From assembly GCA_022845955.1 (NCBI GenBank), contig AP025576.1, forward strand, positions 3,658,001 through 3,722,000: a stretch of DNA of 64,000 nt, given 5' to 3'. This document shows, one piece after another, positions 27,350 through 35,159 of the stretch; position 1 is the first letter of the stretch, and every line of letters begins with the position of its first letter. A model generated the notes under the pieces. The model searched no databases and had not been told where the DNA came from. It saw nothing but the letters and a program-made list of their open reading frames with translations. This DNA is from Lachnospiraceae bacterium. Lineage in GTDB: Bacteria > Bacillota > Clostridia > Lachnospirales > Lachnospiraceae. Position numbers and translations under genes: made by a program.

Positions 27350-28633
27350 TCAGATAGCGGCCAGCGCCTGCTCCAAGTCCGCTATGATGTCCTCGGCATT
27401 TTCAATCCCCACGGAAAAACGGATGAGATCCGGATTGACGCCGGCTTCCTTCAGCTGCTCGTCATTCATCTGTCTGTGGGTATGGCTGGCGGGATGGAGC
27501 ACGCAGGTCCTTGCATCCGCCACATGGGTCACGATAGCCGCAAGCTCCAGCTTATCCATCATCACTTCGGCGGCGCTTCTTCCGCCCTTAAGGCCAAAGG
27601 AAATCACACCGCAGGTACCGTTCGGCATAATTTTCTGTGCCAGCTCATAGTATTTGCTGCTCTTTAAGCCCGGATAATTTACCCAGGCGACCTTTTCATG
27701 GTTTTCCAGATAACATGCCACCTTCAAGGCGTTCTCACAATGTCTGGGCATCCTCAAATGAAGGGTTTCCAGTCCGACATTCAGCAGAAAAGCATTCTGA
27801 GGGGACTGGATGGAGCCAAGATCGCGCATCAGCTGCACCGTCGCTTTGGTGATATAAGCCTTCTTCCCGAACCGTTCCGTATATATCACGCCGTGATAGG
27901 AGTCATCCGGCTGACATAAACCGGGGAACTTATCCGGATACAGGCTCCAGTCGAAATTACCGGAATCCACAATAGCGCCGCCCACACACATTGCATGGCC
28001 ATCCATATACTTCGTGGTGGAATGGGTTACAATGTCGGCTCCCCACACAAAGGGGTTGCAGTTGATGGGGGTGGCAAAGGTATTGTCAACAATAAGGGGA
28101 ACCTGGTGGGAATGGGCCGCCTTTGCAAATTTCTCGATATCCAGTACCACAAGGGCCGGATTGGCAATAGTCTCCGCCAGCACACATTTGGTATTTTCCC
28201 GGAAGGCTTTGCAAAGGGTATCGTAATCCGAATCCGGATCCACTATGGTACAGGAAATCCCCATTTTTTTCATGGTTACCGCGATGAGGTTAAAAGTCCC
28301 CCCGTATACTGTGGAAGAAAGAACCACATGGTCTCCCGCCTCACAGATATTAAATACGGCATAGTAATTTGCCGCCTGCCCGGAGGACGTGAGCATGGCC
28401 GCAACCCCGCCCTCCAGTTCACAGATTTTCTGGGCCACGCAGTCGTTGGTGGGATTCTGAAGCCTGGTGTAGAAATAGCCGTCTTCTTCCAGATCAAACA
28501 GCCTTCCCATTTGTTCGGAGGTTTCATACTTATAAGTGGTACTCTGATAAATAGGAAGAACGCGGGGTTCTCCGTTGCCGGGCTTCCAGCCGGACTGGAT
28601 GCATATGGTCTCTTTGGTATAAGGTTTTTTCAT
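27350..28633 (-). CDS. metY: O-acetylhomoserine sulfhydrylase (Cys/Met metabolism PLP enzyme)
   Basis: A 427-residue PLP-dependent enzyme of the gamma family. GGVAAMLTSSGQAANYYAVFNI precedes the ring-stacking region, and the Schiff-base lysine is in THSTTKYMDGH near residue 210. Length and the NFDWSLYPDKFPGL insertion fit O-acetylhomoserine aminocarboxypropyltransferase, which makes homocysteine from O-acetylhomoserine and sulfide; related lyases cannot be ruled out. It lies 20 bp downstream of yebC. No SAM riboswitch or S-box leader is visible upstream. Confidence 0.87.
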   Translation of the reverse strand: MKKPYTKETICIQSGWKPGNGEPRVLPIYQSTTYKYETSEQMGRLFDLEEDGYFYTRLQNPTNDCVAQKICELEGGVAAMLTSSGQAANYYAVFNICEAGDHVVLSSTVYGGTFNLIAVTMKKMGISCTIVDPDSDYDTLCKAFRENTKCVLAETIANPALVVLDIEKFAKAAHSHQVPLIVDNTFATPINCNPFVWGADIVTHSTTKYMDGHAMCVGGAIVDSGNFDWSLYPDKFPGLCQPDDSYHGVIYTERFGKKAYITKATVQLMRDLGSIQSPQNAFLLNVGLETLHLRMPRHCENALKVACYLENHEKVAWVNYPGLKSSKYYELAQKIMPNGTCGVISFGLKGGRSAAEVMMDKLELAAIVTHVADARTCVLHPASHTHRQMNDEQLKEAGVNPDLIRFSVGIENAEDIIADLEQALAAI

Positions 28634-28653
28634 TTGTCCGCTCCCTTTGGGAA

Positions 28654-29382
28654 TTACTCATCCCAGTTATGATATACCGCCTGTACGTCGTCATCGTCAT
28701 CCAGCAGATCCAGCGTACGGTTCAGGTTTTTAACGGCTGTTTCATCAGTAAGTTCCACATAATTCTGGGGAATCATGGTCACTTCTGCGCTTGCCAGTGC
28801 AATACCCGCTTCCTCCAGGGCCTTCTGCACGGTTTCCAAATCATCCGGTGCCGTGAGGATTTCAAAGCTGTCTTCTTCCTCCGCAAAATCTTCGGCGCCC
28901 GCGTCAAGTGCCGTCATCATCAAATCATCGGCTTCCATATCGCACTCTTCTTTATCGATGATAATCTGGCCTCTTTTGTCAAACATGAAGGACACACAGC
29001 CGGGAGTCCCAATGCTTCCGTTTCCCTTGGTAAAGGCACTTCTTACATTGGCGGCAGTACGGTTTTTATTATCGGTAAGCGCATCCACTATAATGGCGAT
29101 TCCGTTAGGGCCGTAGCCTTCATAGGTTACATATTCGTAATTCACATTTCCCATATCACCGGCTGCTTTTTTTATCCCGCGGTCAATGGTATCGTTAGGC
29201 ATATTGTTGGACTTTGCTTTGGCAATTACCTGGGCCAGCTTAAAATTATTGGAAGGATCCGGGCCGCCTTCTTTTACTGCAACTGCGATTTCCCTGCCAA
29301 GTATGGTAAAGATTTTCCCTTTTGCTGCATCGTTTCTTTCTTTTTTGTGTTTGATATTTGCAAATTTTGAATGTCCTGACAT
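28654..29382 (-). CDS. yebC: YebC/PmpR-family regulatory protein
   Basis: A 242-residue protein that starts MSGHSKFANIKHKKERNDAAKGKIF, the family signature. The acidic, substrate-like domains follow, with GYGPNGIAIIVDALTDNKNRTAANVRSAFTKG (segments YGPNGIAI, NRTAANVRSAF) and an Asp-rich end. Family members were described as transcription factors, and more recent work links YebC-type proteins to relief of ribosome stalling at proline-rich motifs. The frame continues to 29445, but ATG 29382 gives the conserved start with AAGGAG upstream. Confidence 0.94.
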   Translation of the reverse strand: MSGHSKFANIKHKKERNDAAKGKIFTILGREIAVAVKEGGPDPSNNFKLAQVIAKAKSNNMPNDTIDRGIKKAAGDMGNVNYEYVTYEGYGPNGIAIIVDALTDNKNRTAANVRSAFTKGNGSIGTPGCVSFMFDKRGQIIIDKEECDMEADDLMMTALDAGAEDFAEEEDSFEILTAPDDLETVQKALEEAGIALASAEVTMIPQNYVELTDETAVKNLNRTLDLLDDDDDVQAVYHNWDE

Positions 29383-29471
29383 CTTTCTCTTTCTCCTTTT
29401 ATTTCTTTTGTCCGTAACTGTCTCATTTCCTGCAGCCACAAGCAAAAATCTGTTTTTTCTGCTTCAGGGTG

Positions 29472-30893
29472 TCAGCCGGCCTTTTCCTGGCCCTGGGAAC
29501 GTTTTTCTTCCTCCCTGCCGGATGCCTGCCTGCTGTTTTCTTCCATGGCTTCTTCCGGAAGCTTTTTGACCAGAACGGTTTTAATCATCTTATTTTCAAC
29601 GGAAAGCACCCGGAATTCGTAACCGTCAATCCGGATATCAAATTTTTCATCCGGTTCCGGGATGTGTTCCAGCTTGGCGATTATAAATCCGTTCAGGGTC
29701 TCAAATTCGCTCTCATCAAAGGAAATGTCGAACCGTTCCTCCAGATCCTCGAGAGGCGTTTTGCCCTCAATAATGTATTCGTCCTTACACTTTTCACGGA
29801 TATAGGACTCATCCACATCATATTCATCCAGAATATTGCCTACTATTTCTTCCAGTATATCCTCCATCGCTATCATACCCGCGGTCTGGCCGTATTCATC
29901 CAGCACGATAACCATCTGGCACTTGGTGGACTGCATGGTCTTGAAAAGCGCATCCACCTTCCGGGTCTCCGGTATGAACCTGGCTTCACGCAGCAGCCCC
30001 GGTATATCCCTGATTTTCATTTCGGGATCGATCTGCGACTGCCTGCGCAGGGCATCCTTCATATGCAGGATACCGATAATGTGATCGATATTTTCTTCAT
30101 ATACAGGATATCTGCTGTTACGCCCGTTAAGCATGAACGCCACCGCATCCCTGAAGGTGCTCTCGCAGTCTATTGCCACAATATTCGTACGGTTGGTCAT
30201 AATATCCTCCGCACGCTTATCCCCGAATTCAAAAATGTTGGTTATCATTTCCGCTTCACTGGCCTGTATTACTCCCTGCTCATGCCCTTCATTCACCATG
30301 GATATAATCTCTTCTTCCGTCACATCCATGCTGTCCTCATCCGGATGCATGCCGAACAGTCTCAGGATTCCATGGGCGGTTACGGCAAAAAGCCCCGTGA
30401 GAGGGACAAAAACCGTCATAACAGCAGAAACCGGCCTGACCATAAGGTACGCCCATTTTTCCGGTGACCGGGAAGCCATCTTTTTAGGTATGAGTATGCC
30501 GAATACCAGCAATATGTAAAGCAGAAGAATAACGGTCAGAAGCAGGGAGGATACGGTAATCACCCACCCTGCAAAGGGCGAAAGGCCGCCTTCCCTGCCG
30601 GCAAGGGCCTGCAGCATCCTGCGCACATGCACACTCCATGCACGAAGGTAAACGCCTCCCATGCAAAGATTCAGGAAGGTAACCACAAGCTGGACCGTGT
30701 TCACATACCGGTTCGGTTTTCCCAGCAGCCTGCTTAAAAGAAGGGATTTTTTATCCCCATCCTCAATCGCTTTTCTTTCTACTTCTTTTTCATTCAGTCC
30801 GTGGATCGCAGCGCCAAAGCCATAACAAAAAGCTTCTATGAGCAAAAGCGCCAAAAATAAAGGTATACTGGCAGTAGGCCCACCATCGTCCAT
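29472..30893 (-). CDS. CNNM/CBS/CorC-domain membrane protein (hemolysin-like family)
   Basis: A 473-residue membrane protein of the CorC/HlyC (DUF21) family, thought to take part in Mg2+/Co2+ export or resistance. DUF21 region with about four helices (10-190), CBS pair (about 210-330, VIQASEAEMITNIFEFGDKRAEDIMTNR start; IVLDEYGQTAGMIAMEDILEE) and the C-terminal CorC_HlyC domain (about 370-455). 'Hemolysin' is a historic label. ATG 30893 is chosen over an upstream frame to 30941 because AAGGAG lies 9 nt ahead. It has its own promoter and a leader hairpin directly before the ribosome site. Confidence 0.88.
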   Translation of the reverse strand: MDDGGPTASIPLFLALLLIEAFCYGFGAAIHGLNEKEVERKAIEDGDKKSLLLSRLLGKPNRYVNTVQLVVTFLNLCMGGVYLRAWSVHVRRMLQALAGREGGLSPFAGWVITVSSLLLTVILLLYILLVFGILIPKKMASRSPEKWAYLMVRPVSAVMTVFVPLTGLFAVTAHGILRLFGMHPDEDSMDVTEEEIISMVNEGHEQGVIQASEAEMITNIFEFGDKRAEDIMTNRTNIVAIDCESTFRDAVAFMLNGRNSRYPVYEENIDHIIGILHMKDALRRQSQIDPEMKIRDIPGLLREARFIPETRKVDALFKTMQSTKCQMVIVLDEYGQTAGMIAMEDILEEIVGNILDEYDVDESYIREKCKDEYIIEGKTPLEDLEERFDISFDESEFETLNGFIIAKLEHIPEPDEKFDIRIDGYEFRVLSVENKMIKTVLVKKLPEEAMEENSRQASGREEEKRSQGQEKAG

Positions 30894-30911
30894 TCTATCA
30901 ACTCCTTTTTC

Positions 30912-30947
30912 AAGGCGGTGCACACACTGACGCGCGTACACCGCCTT
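30912..30947 (-). promoter_or_regulatory. leader hairpin just upstream of the CorC-family ribosome site
   Basis: AAGGCGGTG / CACCGCCTT (30912-30920, 30939-30947), 9 bp, lies between the mapped promoter and the AAGGAG of the downstream gene. The minus-strand sequence after the stem runs straight into GAAAAAGGAG, so the stem ends 3-4 nt before the ribosome site. It could tune translation, or be a remnant terminator of mazF. Confidence 0.5.
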
Positions 30948-30956
30948 ACTCTCCTT

Positions 30957-30985
30957 AATATATCATCTCGGTAAAAAAACGTCAA
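30957..30985 (-). promoter_or_regulatory. promoter of CorC-family gene
   Basis: -35 TTGACG (30985-30980), 17-nt spacer, -10 TATATT (30962-30957) on the minus strand, 16 bp downstream of mazF. Confidence 0.82.
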
Positions 30986-31000
30986 GAAACCACGCTTAGC

Positions 31001-31342
31001 TTATGTATTTAATTCCAGGCTGACCTTCAGCGCCTGGTTTACCCTCGCCATAGTGGGATCATCCAGATGACAGACTCTGTCCTTCAGCCTCTGTTTGTCG
31101 ATTGTGCGCAGCTGCTCCAGTAAAATGACGGAATCTTTGACAATATCGTACTGTCCCGCCCGAAGCTCGATGTGGGTGGGAAGTTTTGCCTTGTTCATTT
31201 TCGAGGTTATTGCCGCACAAATTACTGTGGGGCTGTGTTTGTTTCCCACATCGTTCTGTATAATCAACACCGGCCGGATCCCTCCCTGCTCCGATCCGAT
31301 CACCGGTCTTAAATCAGCGTAATAAATATCTCCGCGTCTCAT
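31001..31342 (-). CDS. MazF/EndoA-family mRNA interferase
   Basis: A 113-residue PemK/MazF toxin fold: [31 protein letters not shown] start ([20 protein letters not shown]), [20 protein letters not shown] in the middle and the [16 protein letters not shown] core. These are the sequence-specific RNA endonucleases of type II toxin-antitoxin systems. In Bacillus and many Clostridia the gene follows alr with an antitoxin gene between them; here only 98 bp separate alr and mazF and no antitoxin frame is visible. All active-site segments look intact. Confidence 0.93.
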   Translation of the reverse strand: MRRGDIYYADLRPVIGSEQGGIRPVLIIQNDVGNKHSPTVICAAITSKMNKAKLPTHIELRAGQYDIVKDSVILLEQLRTIDKQRLKDRVCHLDDPTMARVNQALKVSLELNT

Positions 31343-31440
31343 TCCTGACTCTCCTTCTTCTTTCCTGATGGCAGCTTCTGATTTCGCCGCCTTGCAATAT
31401 TATTGCCTTTTTTTCGGAAGGTATTCAGGTCAGATGATTT

Positions 31441-32619
31441 TCAGCGGAAATCCCGGAAGGAATCTTTGCTGTATACGGCTTTGCCATCCCTTCTATAAAT
31501 TCTCGGGACCCTCTTATTCAGACAGCAGGCAAGTTCATAGTTGAAACGGCCGGAAAGCTCCCCCAGATCCTCCATGGTTATGCTTTCTTCCCCGTCAGAG
31601 CCGATAAGTGTCACTTCATCCCCCTGGGCTGCTTCCGGTATCCCGGTCACATCCACCATAAACTGATCCATGCAGACCCGGCCCAGGATCGGCGCTTTTT
31701 TTCCATGAATCAGCACATGGCCTTTATTGGAAAGGCTTCGGGGATAACCGTCCCCATAGCCTACAGGTATGGTAGCCACCTGCATGGGTTCCTTCGCAAC
31801 AAAGGTTCCCCCATAGCTGACCGCCATACCGGCCTCCAGCTCTTTTATGTATACAATACGGCTTTTCAGGGACAGGACCGGGTGAAGGGAAACGATATCC
31901 TTTTTCACCTCACAGGAGGGCCACAGGCCGTACAGGGTAATTCCCGCCCGCACCACATCCAGGTTTGCTTCCTTCAGTTCCACGATTCCCGCACTGTTGG
32001 AGCAATGCCTGACAGGGATCCGGATTCCCAGCCGCTCCTCGATCTGTCCGGCAAAAGCCAGAAAGGTTTCCAGCTGCTTTCTCGCTGAAGCTTTATCCGC
32101 TTCATCCGCTTTGGCAAAATGAGTGAAAAGGCCCTCGATTTCTATCCCCGGCGTTTCTGCACATTTCCTGACAAAGGCAAGGCCGCTCTCGTCCGGCCGG
32201 ATACCGATACGGCTCATGCCCGTATCCACCTTAATATGTATTTTAACAGGCCGCCCGCAGGCGGTGCCGGCTTTCCCCAATTCTTCCAGCATATCTTCCC
32301 GGAATACGGCGGGGCGGATTTCCTCCCGGGCCATCTTTTCATAGCAATACGGAAAGGTATAGCCCAGGACCAGAACCGGTTTGCGGATTCCGCTCCCTCT
32401 GAGAATCAGGGCTTCTTCCACGGTAGCCACCGCAAAACCGTGAAGGAAAGGCATATCTTCTATCTCATGGGCGATGGGAACCGCACCATGGCCGTAGCCA
32501 TCGGTTTTGACCACCGCTATGATTTTCGTTTCCTCCCTGATATTTTCTTTCATGTGAACCATATTATACTTCACCGCATCCAAATCTACGGCTGCCCAAA
32601 CCCGGTCATAGTTTTTCAT
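31441..32619 (-). CDS. alr: alanine racemase
   Basis: PLP-dependent interconversion of L- and D-alanine for peptidoglycan. 392 residues. The Schiff-base Lys is in AVVKTDGYGHGA near residue 38, and the second catalytic Tyr is in MAVSYGGTF near 270; VGYGDGYPRSLSNKG and the C-terminal GRVCMDQFMVDVT fit the family. ATG 32619 is used, not the frame start at 32691, because GGGAG lies 8 nt upstream; this start overlaps the end of nnr by 14 nt, so the two genes are probably translationally coupled. Confidence 0.96.
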   Translation of the reverse strand: MKNYDRVWAAVDLDAVKYNMVHMKENIREETKIIAVVKTDGYGHGAVPIAHEIEDMPFLHGFAVATVEEALILRGSGIRKPVLVLGYTFPYCYEKMAREEIRPAVFREDMLEELGKAGTACGRPVKIHIKVDTGMSRIGIRPDESGLAFVRKCAETPGIEIEGLFTHFAKADEADKASARKQLETFLAFAGQIEERLGIRIPVRHCSNSAGIVELKEANLDVVRAGITLYGLWPSCEVKKDIVSLHPVLSLKSRIVYIKELEAGMAVSYGGTFVAKEPMQVATIPVGYGDGYPRSLSNKGHVLIHGKKAPILGRVCMDQFMVDVTGIPEAAQGDEVTLIGSDGEESITMEDLGELSGRFNYELACCLNKRVPRIYRRDGKAVYSKDSFRDFR

Positions 32620-34216
32620 AATGTATGCTCCCATCTGTGCACAAATCCTTTTCCGCATTCCGCTGAGGCATGAGCCTATCCAGCTCCTCAATCAAGGCTC
32701 CCGCCGTCACGCTGTATTCGCTTTTCTTATGTGCAGCCCTGTCTCCGGCGCTGCCATGGAGAAAGACGCCGGTACATGCTGCCCGGAAGGCATCCATGCC
32801 CTGGGCAGTCAGCCCGGCAAGGATTCCTGTCAGTACATCGCCGCTGCCGGCTGTCGCCATACCGCTGTTCCCGGTCATATTCAGATACATTTCCCCGTCC
32901 GGGCCGCCCACCAATGTCCGGGCTCCCTTGCAGATCATGGCGGCATGCAGTTTTTTTGCCCATTCCCTGGTCAGCGGTATGGCTTCTTTTTGAATTTCCG
33001 GGATTTTCTTCCCGGCAAGACGGCCGAATTCCCCCGGATGGGGTGTGAGGATCAGGGTTCTCCTTTGTTCCGGATCCTGCTGCATGGCCGTAAGCTTTTC
33101 GAGCAGCCTCTCCTGTTCCGCCAACAGGTTCAGGGCATCCGCATCCACCACCAGCGATCCCCTGGCATGCTCCACCGCCATTTCCAGAAGTCTGCGAGCG
33201 GCATCACTCTTACCCAGCCCCGGCCCGACAGCGGTTACGTCCGCCCAGGAAAAAACATCCAGCAGTTCCTTTTCAAAGGCTTCCGACCATTGGCCATAGG
33301 CGGTTATCATAGCCTCCGGCACCGCACTCTGCAAAATACCCCGGTTTCCTTCTTCCGTAACCACCCGGACCATCCCCGCTCCCGTATGCAGGATCGCCGA
33401 TGCGGATAATTGACAGGCCCCGGCCATTCCCCTGCTGCCGGCAAGCAGTGCAACCTTTCCAAAGGTCCCTTTATTTCCGTCCTCCGGGCGGGGAGGCAGC
33501 CAGGCGGCTTCCTCCTTCCCGCAGGTAAAAATCCGGGGCGGGTTTCCCAAAAAACTCTCTTCCGTAATGCCGATATCGGCACATACCACCCGCCCGGCAT
33601 ACCGGGTCCCCGGATACAAAACAAGTCCCAGCTTCCGGTACGCAAATGTCACGGTGACATCCGCCTGCACAGCGCACCCCATAACCTCCCCCGTATCGGC
33701 ATGAATGCCGGAAGGGATATCCACGGAAAGCACATAGGCATTCCGGCTGTTGATAAAATCCACCGCTTCCGCGTATATGCCTTCCACCGGTTTTGTCAGG
33801 CCGATTCCGAAAAGAGCGTCTATGATTATATCATATTCCCCTTCCGGAAGTTTGCGCATGACCTTCTGTCCATAACGCGACAGGACAGACAGCTGGGCTT
33901 TGGTTTCTTCCGTACAGCGCTCCTTATTGCCGGGCAGGCAGAAATCTACCGGGAATCCGGCCTGATGCAGAAGCCGTCCTATTGCCAGGCCGTCCCCGCC
34001 GTTGTTTCCGGTTCCCGCCACTACCAGCGTCCTTCTCCCGGCAGGACCATGCCCAAAAGGGCGCATCGCTTCCTGCAGCTGCTTATCCCGGTCGAACAGC
34101 TCCCGGGCACACGCCAGGGCCGCCCGTTCCATTAATACCATGGAAGGCATCCCAAAATGCTTAATCGTATTCCCGTCACACCGTTTCATTTCTTCTGCTG
34201 TTACCAGATATTCCAT
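32606..34216 (-). CDS. nnr: bifunctional NAD(P)H-hydrate epimerase / dehydratase
   Basis: Repairs hydrated NADH and NADPH. 536 residues: an N-terminal YjeF_N epimerase domain (1-215; AGTGNNGGDGLAIGRLL, YDIIIDALFGIGLTKPVEG) and a C-terminal ribokinase-like ADP/ATP-dependent dehydratase (about 225-525; LTPHPGEFGRLAG and TAGSGDVLTGILAGLTAQG). Start 34216 has AAAGGA 8 nt upstream. It overlaps alr by 14 nt. In many Firmicutes the gene sits beside alr and acpS; acpS is not seen here. Confidence 0.95.
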   Translation of the reverse strand: MEYLVTAEEMKRCDGNTIKHFGMPSMVLMERAALACARELFDRDKQLQEAMRPFGHGPAGRRTLVVAGTGNNGGDGLAIGRLLHQAGFPVDFCLPGNKERCTEETKAQLSVLSRYGQKVMRKLPEGEYDIIIDALFGIGLTKPVEGIYAEAVDFINSRNAYVLSVDIPSGIHADTGEVMGCAVQADVTVTFAYRKLGLVLYPGTRYAGRVVCADIGITEESFLGNPPRIFTCGKEEAAWLPPRPEDGNKGTFGKVALLAGSRGMAGACQLSASAILHTGAGMVRVVTEEGNRGILQSAVPEAMITAYGQWSEAFEKELLDVFSWADVTAVGPGLGKSDAARRLLEMAVEHARGSLVVDADALNLLAEQERLLEKLTAMQQDPEQRRTLILTPHPGEFGRLAGKKIPEIQKEAIPLTREWAKKLHAAMICKGARTLVGGPDGEMYLNMTGNSGMATAGSGDVLTGILAGLTAQGMDAFRAACTGVFLHGSAGDRAAHKKSEYSVTAGALIEELDRLMPQRNAEKDLCTDGSIHYEKL

Positions 34217-34302
34217 TTCTGTTTTCCTTTCAGGCCGGACATGCGGTTTTTCATGCAAAAATGCGTCCGGAGTGAAATACTCTGACGCATTTTACAGACC
34301 CT

Positions 34303-34974
34303 TTACCGCCTGTCCTCCGGACGCTCTTCCCCGTTTATTTCCTGCTCATTTTCATACTGGTTAATCATATAGGACAGCTTGATCAGACTGTCGGATAGAT
34401 GTACGTTCTCAACCTGCACGCTGGCCGGCACATCCAAATCCACATGGGCAAAGTTCCATATGGCCTTGATCCCCATACCTACCAGCTTTTCCGCAGCCGC
34501 GGCCGCGCCTTCCTTGGGGATGGTGAGAACGGCAATATCGATATTGTTTTCTTTGACAAATTCCTGCATTTCTTCCATCGGCCGGACCTTCATCCCGCGT
34601 ATCATCCTGCCCTGCAGCTTTTCATTGATATCAAAAACGCCTGTAAAAATAAAGCCCCTGCGTTCGAAATTCATATAATTTGCCAGGGCCTGTCCCAGGT
34701 TGCCTGCTCCGATTATAATCAGGTGATGTTTTTTGTCCAGCCCGAGTATTTTACCGATTTCCGAGTACAGATACTCTACATTGTAGCCATACCCCTGTTG
34801 TCCGAAGCCGCCGAAATTATTAAAGTCCTGCCGGATCTGTGACGCGGTCACATGCATAAGCCTGCTCAGCTCCTGGGAGGAAATCCTCTCCACACCGCTG
34901 TCCTTCAATTCGCCGAGGTACCTGAAATATCTGGGAAGACGTGCTATTACTGCCTGAGAAATTTCTTTATCCAA
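34303..34974 (-). CDS. rex: redox-sensing transcriptional repressor Rex
   Basis: NAD(H)-responsive dimeric repressor of 223 residues. A winged-helix DNA-binding domain (1-80; SQELSRLMHVTASQIRQDFNNFGGFG with recognition helix) and a Rossmann domain with GAGNLGQALANY at 89-100 are seen, with a C-terminal swapped helix. Rex releases DNA when NADH rises, opening fermentation and energy genes. It has a near-perfect own promoter with an overlapping half-match to the Rex operator. It likely opens the nnr-alr-mazF run (86-bp gap to nnr). Confidence 0.96.
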   Translation of the reverse strand: MDKEISQAVIARLPRYFRYLGELKDSGVERISSQELSRLMHVTASQIRQDFNNFGGFGQQGYGYNVEYLYSEIGKILGLDKKHHLIIIGAGNLGQALANYMNFERRGFIFTGVFDINEKLQGRMIRGMKVRPMEEMQEFVKENNIDIAVLTIPKEGAAAAAEKLVGMGIKAIWNFAHVDLDVPASVQVENVHLSDSLIKLSYMINQYENEQEINGEERPEDRR

Positions 34975-35018
34975 TTCATTACGCCTCCATTATTAAAATT
35001 CAATTACTGTCCTGTTTT

Positions 35019-35047
35019 ATTATAATCATATGTTAAAAAAATGTCAA
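35019..35047 (-). promoter_or_regulatory. consensus promoter of rex with possible Rex operator
   Basis: Minus strand: TTGACA (35047-35042), 17-nt spacer, TATAAT (35024-35019), a full consensus match. The first 18 bases read TTGACATTTTTTTAACAT, whose right half TTAACA and left TTG fit the known TTGTTAA-N4-TTAACAA Rex site with mismatches, so autoregulation is plausible. Confidence 0.85.
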
Positions 35048-35066
35048 TGAATTAGTTCGGTTTGAA

Positions 35067-35095
35067 TTGACAGTGCGTTCGTTCAACGGTAAACT
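35067..35095 (+). promoter_or_regulatory. promoter of the ABC-F gene
   Basis: TTGACA (35067-35072), 17-nt spacer, TAAACT (35090-35095). It is divergent from and 20 bp away from the rex promoter. Confidence 0.65.
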
Positions 35096-35123
35096 TGTAA
35101 CTGTTCCGGTTCTCCTGAACAAG
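35094..35123. repeat. GTAACNGTTC intergenic palindrome, copy 4
   Basis: Core GTAACTGTTC at 35097-35106 with facing GAACAAG at 35117-35123, in the leader of the ABC-F gene. Confidence 0.6.
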
Positions 35124-35159
35124 TACTATGCAAGAATAACAATATAAAGAGGTGTTCCC

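Noticed and set aside
28634..28653. SAM riboswitch ahead of metY
   Set aside because: Only 20 bp separate metY from yebC, and no S-box motifs are seen.
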